Below are positions 60,059 through 64,000 of a DNA stretch of 64,000 nt, piece after piece. The stretch's first letter is position 1, and every line of letters begins with the position of its first letter. This DNA comes from Fictibacillus sp. b24 (GTDB lineage: Bacteria > Bacillota > Bacilli > Bacillales > Fictibacillaceae): NCBI RefSeq assembly GCF_030348825.1, contig NZ_JAUCES010000005.1:558001-622000 (forward strand). Direction: 5' to 3'. Under the pieces are notes generated by a model. That model was not told the DNA's origin and made no database searches. It saw nothing but the letters and a program-made list of their open reading frames with translations. The position numbers and the translations under genes are program-made.

Positions 60059-62821
60059 ATGGGGATGAATAATTTTAGATTCGGGATTCGCCAGAAAATT
60101 ATTACTGGCTACATTGTCATCATTATTTGTTTGATTGCGGCTATTCTTGCGGTGACCAATCAACTGGACACGATGAAAAGTGAAAGGAACTTTATCATTG
60201 AGCACGATTTTGCGGTAAGGGATCTGACCAATCAGATTGAAAAAGATCTTTTAACGATGGAAACAAACAAACGAGCGTATATCATTACAGGAGATGAAAG
60301 TTATCTCCAGCTCTTTAATGATGCGCGATCTCAATGGGCGAAAGACTACAACGACTTAAACGAATTGCTTTCTGATAATCCAAATCAGAAAAAAAACATC
60401 GCTGCTATTAATGAAAACATTAAGGAATGGATTATAGTAGCGGGTGATCCGCCGATTAAAATGAAGCAGCGAAACGATACGGCGGGAATCACTGCATTTT
60501 TCAAACAAGATCCTGGAAAATCAAAGACAGAACAAGTTTTGCAACAGTTTGATTCTTTTCGTGCTAAAGAAAAAGAGATTACCCAGCAGCGAGCAGACCA
60601 TCTAAATGAACAGAACCAATATCTTGAGATCGGTCTTTTTAGCTTGCTTGCATTTGTTATTGTCGCATCAATCGCTCTTGCATGGATGATTTCAGGTTCT
60701 ATTATCAAAACAATCAGTGCGGTAGTGGCAACAATTCGCGCGATGACGACAGGCGGAAATCTGAGCAGCCGTATTCATGTGAAGTCGAACGATGAGATCA
60801 GAGACTTGGGAGACGCAACGAACGAGCTTCTGAGTTCTTTTGAAGAACGAGATTGGCTGCAAAGAAGTGTGACAGAAGTTGTCAGCAAGAACCAAGGGGT
60901 GTCATCTCTTGAAAACTTAGCGGAGATCTTCCTTTCTGCGACCGCACAGATTACGGAATCCTCTTATGGCGCTTTTTATATTAAAGAAGGCAAAGAAGAG
61001 AACATTCGATTCGTTAAAAAAGGAGCTTTCGCGGATTCTGCAGGCGATGTTGGCCGTGCCAGCTTCAAGCTTGGACAAGGCCTCATCGGACAATGTGCAT
61101 TGGAAAAACGAGTTCAAGTGATTAACAAGATCGACGTCGATTACACGCTGATTTCCTCTGGACTCGGAGAAACGAAACCGAGAAGCATCCTAATCGCGCC
61201 GATTGTTCATGAAGACGAAATCGTCGCGGTAATTGAACTAGCGAGTCTCACTGAATACACAGAGCAGCACATTGCTTTTATTGAAAAAGTATTAGAAACG
61301 TTCGGTCTGACGATCAATCGAGTGGTCGACCGAATTGAAATTGCAAGATTGTTATCTGAATCTCAAGCGATGACGGAAGAACTTCAAGCGCAATCCGAAG
61401 AACTGCAAACACAATCGGAAGAGCTGCAGATGCAATCCGAAGAACTGCAGATGATCAACGAACAGCTGGAATCCCGTTCACAAGACGCTGAAGAAAAATC
61501 AAAGGCTCTTGAGGTTGCGAAGAAAGAGCTGGAAGAGAAGGCATCACAGCTGGAAACCGGCTCGAAGTACAAATCGGAGTTCCTGGCTAACATGTCTCAT
61601 GAGCTGCGCACACCACTGAACAGCATCCTGATCTTGTCAGAGATGCTTGCTGAAAACAGCAATAAATCACTTTCAGATGAAGAACTAGAGTTTGCAAAAG
61701 TGATTCATTCATCAGGTCAGGATCTGTTGAATCTCATCAACGACATTTTAGACCTTTCAAAAGTTGAAGCAGGAAAACTGGAGATCATGCTGAGTGAAGT
61801 GAATCTGAGTGAGTTCCCATCCAATCTGGAGAGAAACTTTACGCATATCGCCGATCAAAAGGGCCTCAATTTTACGATAAACGTGGCACCAGACGTACCG
61901 ACCATTCTGCAGACAGACGAAAAACGATTCCAGCAGATTGTGAAAAATCTGTTATCGAATGCGTTTAAGTTTACGGAAAAAGGTTCAGTTTCAGTCAGCG
62001 TGAAAAAAGTGCAGACAGACGTAATTTATAACGGTGTTGATTATTGGCTGGAAGTCTCGATTAAAGACACTGGAATCGGCATCCCGAAAGAGAAGCATGA
62101 GCTGATTTTCCAAGCGTTCCAGCAAGGGGACGGTGCGACAATCCGCAAATACGGCGGGACGGGTCTTGGACTATCGATCAGCAGTGAGTTTGCGAAGCTT
62201 TTAGGCGGCAGACTTCAACTTCAAAGTGAAGAAGGAAAAGGAAGTACGTTTAAACTGCTGATTCCGAGTATTTCGGATGAAACCGTTTCGGTTCAAACGT
62301 TCCTAGGTGCGTCAGCGGAAGTGGCAACAGCACTCGAGCAATCCAGCCAAACTAGCCTTGTTGCAGAAGCACCAATCACTGCAAAGATTGTGACTGCTGA
62401 ACCTGAAGCAGAGCAACCATCAATCGCGGTTGATGAAGAGAACGTATTTTATGGTAAAACGGTGCTGATCACAGATGACGATAACCGAAATATTTTTGCA
62501 CTAAAAATGGCTCTTGAACAAAAAGGGATGAACATCCTGATCGCGAACAACGGGATGGAGTGCCTTGATGTATTAGATGCTAACAAAAAGATCGACCTCA
62601 TTCTGATGGATATTATGATGCCTGAGATGGATGGGTATGAAACGATGCAGCGCATACGCGGAACGGGTGAGTATAGTGACCTTCCGATTATCGCGTTGAC
62701 GGCAAAAGCGATGAAGAACGACCGTGAAAAGTGTCTTGAAGCAGGGGCGTCAGATTATATCAGCAAGCCATTGAAACTCGAGCAGCTCTTTTCTGTAATG
62801 CATGTTTGGATGACAAAGTGA
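60059..62821 (+). CDS. Hybrid sensor histidine kinase/response regulator
   Basis: The 920-residue protein begins with a membrane helix (about 12-35), then a CHASE3-like outer domain (about 38-180, with ETNKRAYIITGDESYLQLFN), a second membrane helix (about 185-210) and HAMP. A GAF domain (about 285-430) and a coiled stretch rich in QSEELQ repeats follow. HisKA has H514 (LANMSHELRTPLNS), HATPase_c shows GTGLGLSI, and the C-terminal receiver domain has D851 (LMDIMMPEMDGY). It should sense an external or membrane cue and relay phosphate within the chain. The adjoining CheR and probable PP2C genes suggest a shared signalling unit. AAGGCAGGA precedes the ATG. Confidence 0.9.
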   Translation: MGMNNFRFGIRQKIITGYIVIIICLIAAILAVTNQLDTMKSERNFIIEHDFAVRDLTNQIEKDLLTMETNKRAYIITGDESYLQLFNDARSQWAKDYNDLNELLSDNPNQKKNIAAINENIKEWIIVAGDPPIKMKQRNDTAGITAFFKQDPGKSKTEQVLQQFDSFRAKEKEITQQRADHLNEQNQYLEIGLFSLLAFVIVASIALAWMISGSIIKTISAVVATIRAMTTGGNLSSRIHVKSNDEIRDLGDATNELLSSFEERDWLQRSVTEVVSKNQGVSSLENLAEIFLSATAQITESSYGAFYIKEGKEENIRFVKKGAFADSAGDVGRASFKLGQGLIGQCALEKRVQVINKIDVDYTLISSGLGETKPRSILIAPIVHEDEIVAVIELASLTEYTEQHIAFIEKVLETFGLTINRVVDRIEIARLLSESQAMTEELQAQSEELQTQSEELQMQSEELQMINEQLESRSQDAEEKSKALEVAKKELEEKASQLETGSKYKSEFLANMSHELRTPLNSILILSEMLAENSNKSLSDEELEFAKVIHSSGQDLLNLINDILDLSKVEAGKLEIMLSEVNLSEFPSNLERNFTHIADQKGLNFTINVAPDVPTILQTDEKRFQQIVKNLLSNAFKFTEKGSVSVSVKKVQTDVIYNGVDYWLEVSIKDTGIGIPKEKHELIFQAFQQGDGATIRKYGGTGLGLSISSEFAKLLGGRLQLQSEEGKGSTFKLLIPSISDETVSVQTFLGASAEVATALEQSSQTSLVAEAPITAKIVTAEPEAEQPSIAVDEENVFYGKTVLITDDDNRNIFALKMALEQKGMNILIANNGMECLDVLDANKKIDLILMDIMMPEMDGYETMQRIRGTGEYSDLPIIALTAKAMKNDREKCLEAGASDYISKPLKLEQLFSVMHVWMTK

Positions 62822-62834
62822 GGATAGATCTTCG

Positions 62835-63689
62835 ATGAAAGATTTCATTTGGAACAACGATGACAGTCAGGAAATGAATATTACGGAAACGATTGAGATG
62901 GATTTGTTGCTAGAAGGGTTGTACCGCGTATCTGGTTTTGATTTTCGCCAGTATATGCGGTCCTCGATCCATCGGCGCGTTCATAATCGCATGCAGATCG
63001 AGCAGATCCCAACAATAACAGGCGTATTGGAAAAAGTGTTGCATGATTCGTCTTTTATGACGAAGCTGCTTAATGATTTATCCATTAACGTTACTGAGAT
63101 GTTCCGCAACCCAGAGTTCTTTAAAGCGTTCCGCGAAAAGGTGGTTCCTCAGTTGCGGGATCTGCCTGAGATTCGCATCTGGCACGCAGGATGCGCAACT
63201 GGGGAAGAAGTGTATTCGATGGCCATTCTCATTGAAGAAGAAGGCCTGAGCCATAAGACGAAATTATACGCGACCGATATGAACGAACCTGTGCTGAACA
63301 AGGCGCGTTCAGGCATTCTGCCACTTAGTAAAATGAAAACGTACACCAAGAATTATATGGCGGCTGGAGGTACGCAAGCCTTTTCTGAGTACTACACAAC
63401 GGACGGTCACTTCGCTTATCTGAACCCGTCGTTATTAAAGCAGATCAGCTTTGCTCAGCATAATCTCGTGACAGATCATTCTTTTAACGAGTTTCATGTG
63501 ATTCTTTGCCGCAACGTACTGATTTACTTTACCGCGGCTCTGCAAAACCAAGTACATGAGCTGTTTTATGACAGCCTTAGCCCTAATGGGTTCCTTGGCC
63601 TTGGCGATAAGGAATCGATTCAGTTTGCGGACTGTGCAGATAAATATGCTGATTTTGCAGACCAAGTGAAGATTTATCGTAAAAAATAG
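62835..63689 (+). CDS. CheR-family protein-glutamate methyltransferase
   Basis: The 284-residue protein has an N-terminal CheR helical domain (GFDFRQYMRSSIHRRVHNRM) and a SAM-dependent methyltransferase domain with TEMFRNPEFFKAF, WHAGCATGEEVYSMAILIEE (SAM loop) and NLVTDHSFNEFHVILCRNVL. It is 13 bases after the hybrid kinase, with AGGAT before the ATG. No chemoreceptor is nearby, so it may methylate a receptor elsewhere or serve a non-chemotaxis pathway tied to the kinase. Confidence 0.92.
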   Translation: MKDFIWNNDDSQEMNITETIEMDLLLEGLYRVSGFDFRQYMRSSIHRRVHNRMQIEQIPTITGVLEKVLHDSSFMTKLLNDLSINVTEMFRNPEFFKAFREKVVPQLRDLPEIRIWHAGCATGEEVYSMAILIEEEGLSHKTKLYATDMNEPVLNKARSGILPLSKMKTYTKNYMAAGGTQAFSEYYTTDGHFAYLNPSLLKQISFAQHNLVTDHSFNEFHVILCRNVLIYFTAALQNQVHELFYDSLSPNGFLGLGDKESIQFADCADKYADFADQVKIYRKK

Positions 63690-63724
63690 GCTGTTTTCGT
63701 ATTCATTGTTGCTCTTAAAAAGTA

Positions 63725-63853
63725 GTTGATTTCCGCTCCAGGTGCTTCGCTTTCCGCGGGGCAGGCGGTGAGCCACATTCGTACGTTACACTCTTAAGTG
63801 TCTCACCTGCCCGCCTGTCCCGCAGGAGTCTCGCACCTTCCACTTCAATCAAC
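63725..63853. repeat. Dispersed GC-rich inverted repeat, copy B
   Basis: About 129 bp from GTTGATT to AATCAAC, with the same inner blocks as copy A at 56953 (TTCGCTTTCCGCGGGGCAGG, CACCTGCCCGCCTGTCCCGC). Small differences show the two copies are not a recent exact duplication. Confidence 0.85.
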
Positions 63854-63907
63854 AATCATAGGAGAAAACATCCAAAAGCAGCAATTTTTTAGAAAAGAGC
63901 CAAAATG

Positions 63908-63951
63908 AAAGCAGGATGAAGGGGATATGAGACCTCTTCATCCTGCTTTTT
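63908..63951. terminator. Bidirectional terminator at the right edge
   Basis: AAAGCAGGATGAAG pairs with CTTCATCCTGCTTT around a short loop, with a T run on the plus side and T residues on the minus side. It lies between the CheR gene and a converging minus-strand gene. Confidence 0.85.
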
Positions 63952-64000
63952 TAGTTCGCTTGTATCATCATAATACACATATCATCGCTCTGTTCAGTTT
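63951..64000 (-). CDS. C-terminal end of a probable PP2C/SpoIIE-type phosphatase (cut by window edge)
   Basis: On the minus strand the last 15 codons read TEQSDDMCIMMIQAN and then TAA (63951-63953), directly before the terminator. The acidic pair followed by a hydrophobic strand (SDDMCIMMI) is the usual ending of PP2C-like SpoIIE/RsbU phosphatases, in which the acid binds metal. The fragment is very short, so this is a guess, supported by the kinase and CheR genes next to it. Confidence 0.45.
   Translation of the reverse strand, partial: TEQSDDMCIMMIQAN

Overview
The window reads as chromosome of a low-GC, endospore-forming Gram-positive bacterium of the Bacillaceae. The evidence is a complete gerA-type germination operon, a SpoIID-domain protein, Bacillus-type DeoD, PbuE and PssA, strong AGGAGG ribosome binding sites, and intrinsic terminators after most transcription units. 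A Fictibacillus-like genus is my guess from general gene content, not something the sequence proves. I see no rRNA, tRNA, CRISPR array, transposase, integrase or phage gene.

Layout. 0-1 kb holds the tail of a VanZ-like gene, a doubtful small ORF and a secreted Excalibur protein. 1-5 kb is a three-component surface glycosylation set (GT-C membrane transferase, GalE, GtrA flippase, GtrB-type GT2). 5.3-26.8 kb is an extracellular-protein region: a PPC-repeat protein, a subtilase, a 2757-residue Ig-repeat protein, a SpoIID/SH3 protein and a second subtilase with Ig repeats. Inside it lies a compact, unrecognised three-gene operon (20.77-23.84 kb) encoding a possible PD-(D/E)XK-like protein with a glycine-zipper membrane segment, a second glycine-rich membrane protein and a PH-like protein. 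26.9-36.3 kb is mixed: O-antigen-ligase-like protein, lipoprotein, TrmB regulator, ECF sigma/anti-sigma pair, a pbuE-deoD purine unit and an M6 (immune inhibitor A) protease. 36.6-40.1 kb is fixABCX. 40.2-43.7 kb is gerAA-AB-AC on the minus strand. 44-49 kb holds an orphan HTH-TPR (RRNPP-like) regulator, an acyltransferase, small membrane proteins and pssA.

49.2-58.3 kb is a coherent catabolic cluster: a divergent RpiR regulator, a fructose/mannosylglycerate-type PTS EIIABC, a GH38 mannosylglycerate hydrolase, a GH13_18 sugar phosphorylase and glycerate kinase. I read it as uptake and breakdown of the compatible solutes mannosylglycerate and/or glucosylglycerate, with glycerate fed to glycolysis. 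The right end has a heptad-repeat coiled-coil protein, a solo PxpA, a hybrid histidine kinase with CheR, and the edge of a probable PP2C-type phosphatase.

The most unusual non-coding signal is a dispersed intergenic repeat. At least six copies lie on the same strand, each built of 21-bp units with a GTGAGCGAAAC- or GTGCGCG-type core, and five of them end in a shared tail. Two copies of a separate, longer GC-rich inverted repeat (about 130 bp) flank genes near 57.0 and 63.8 kb.
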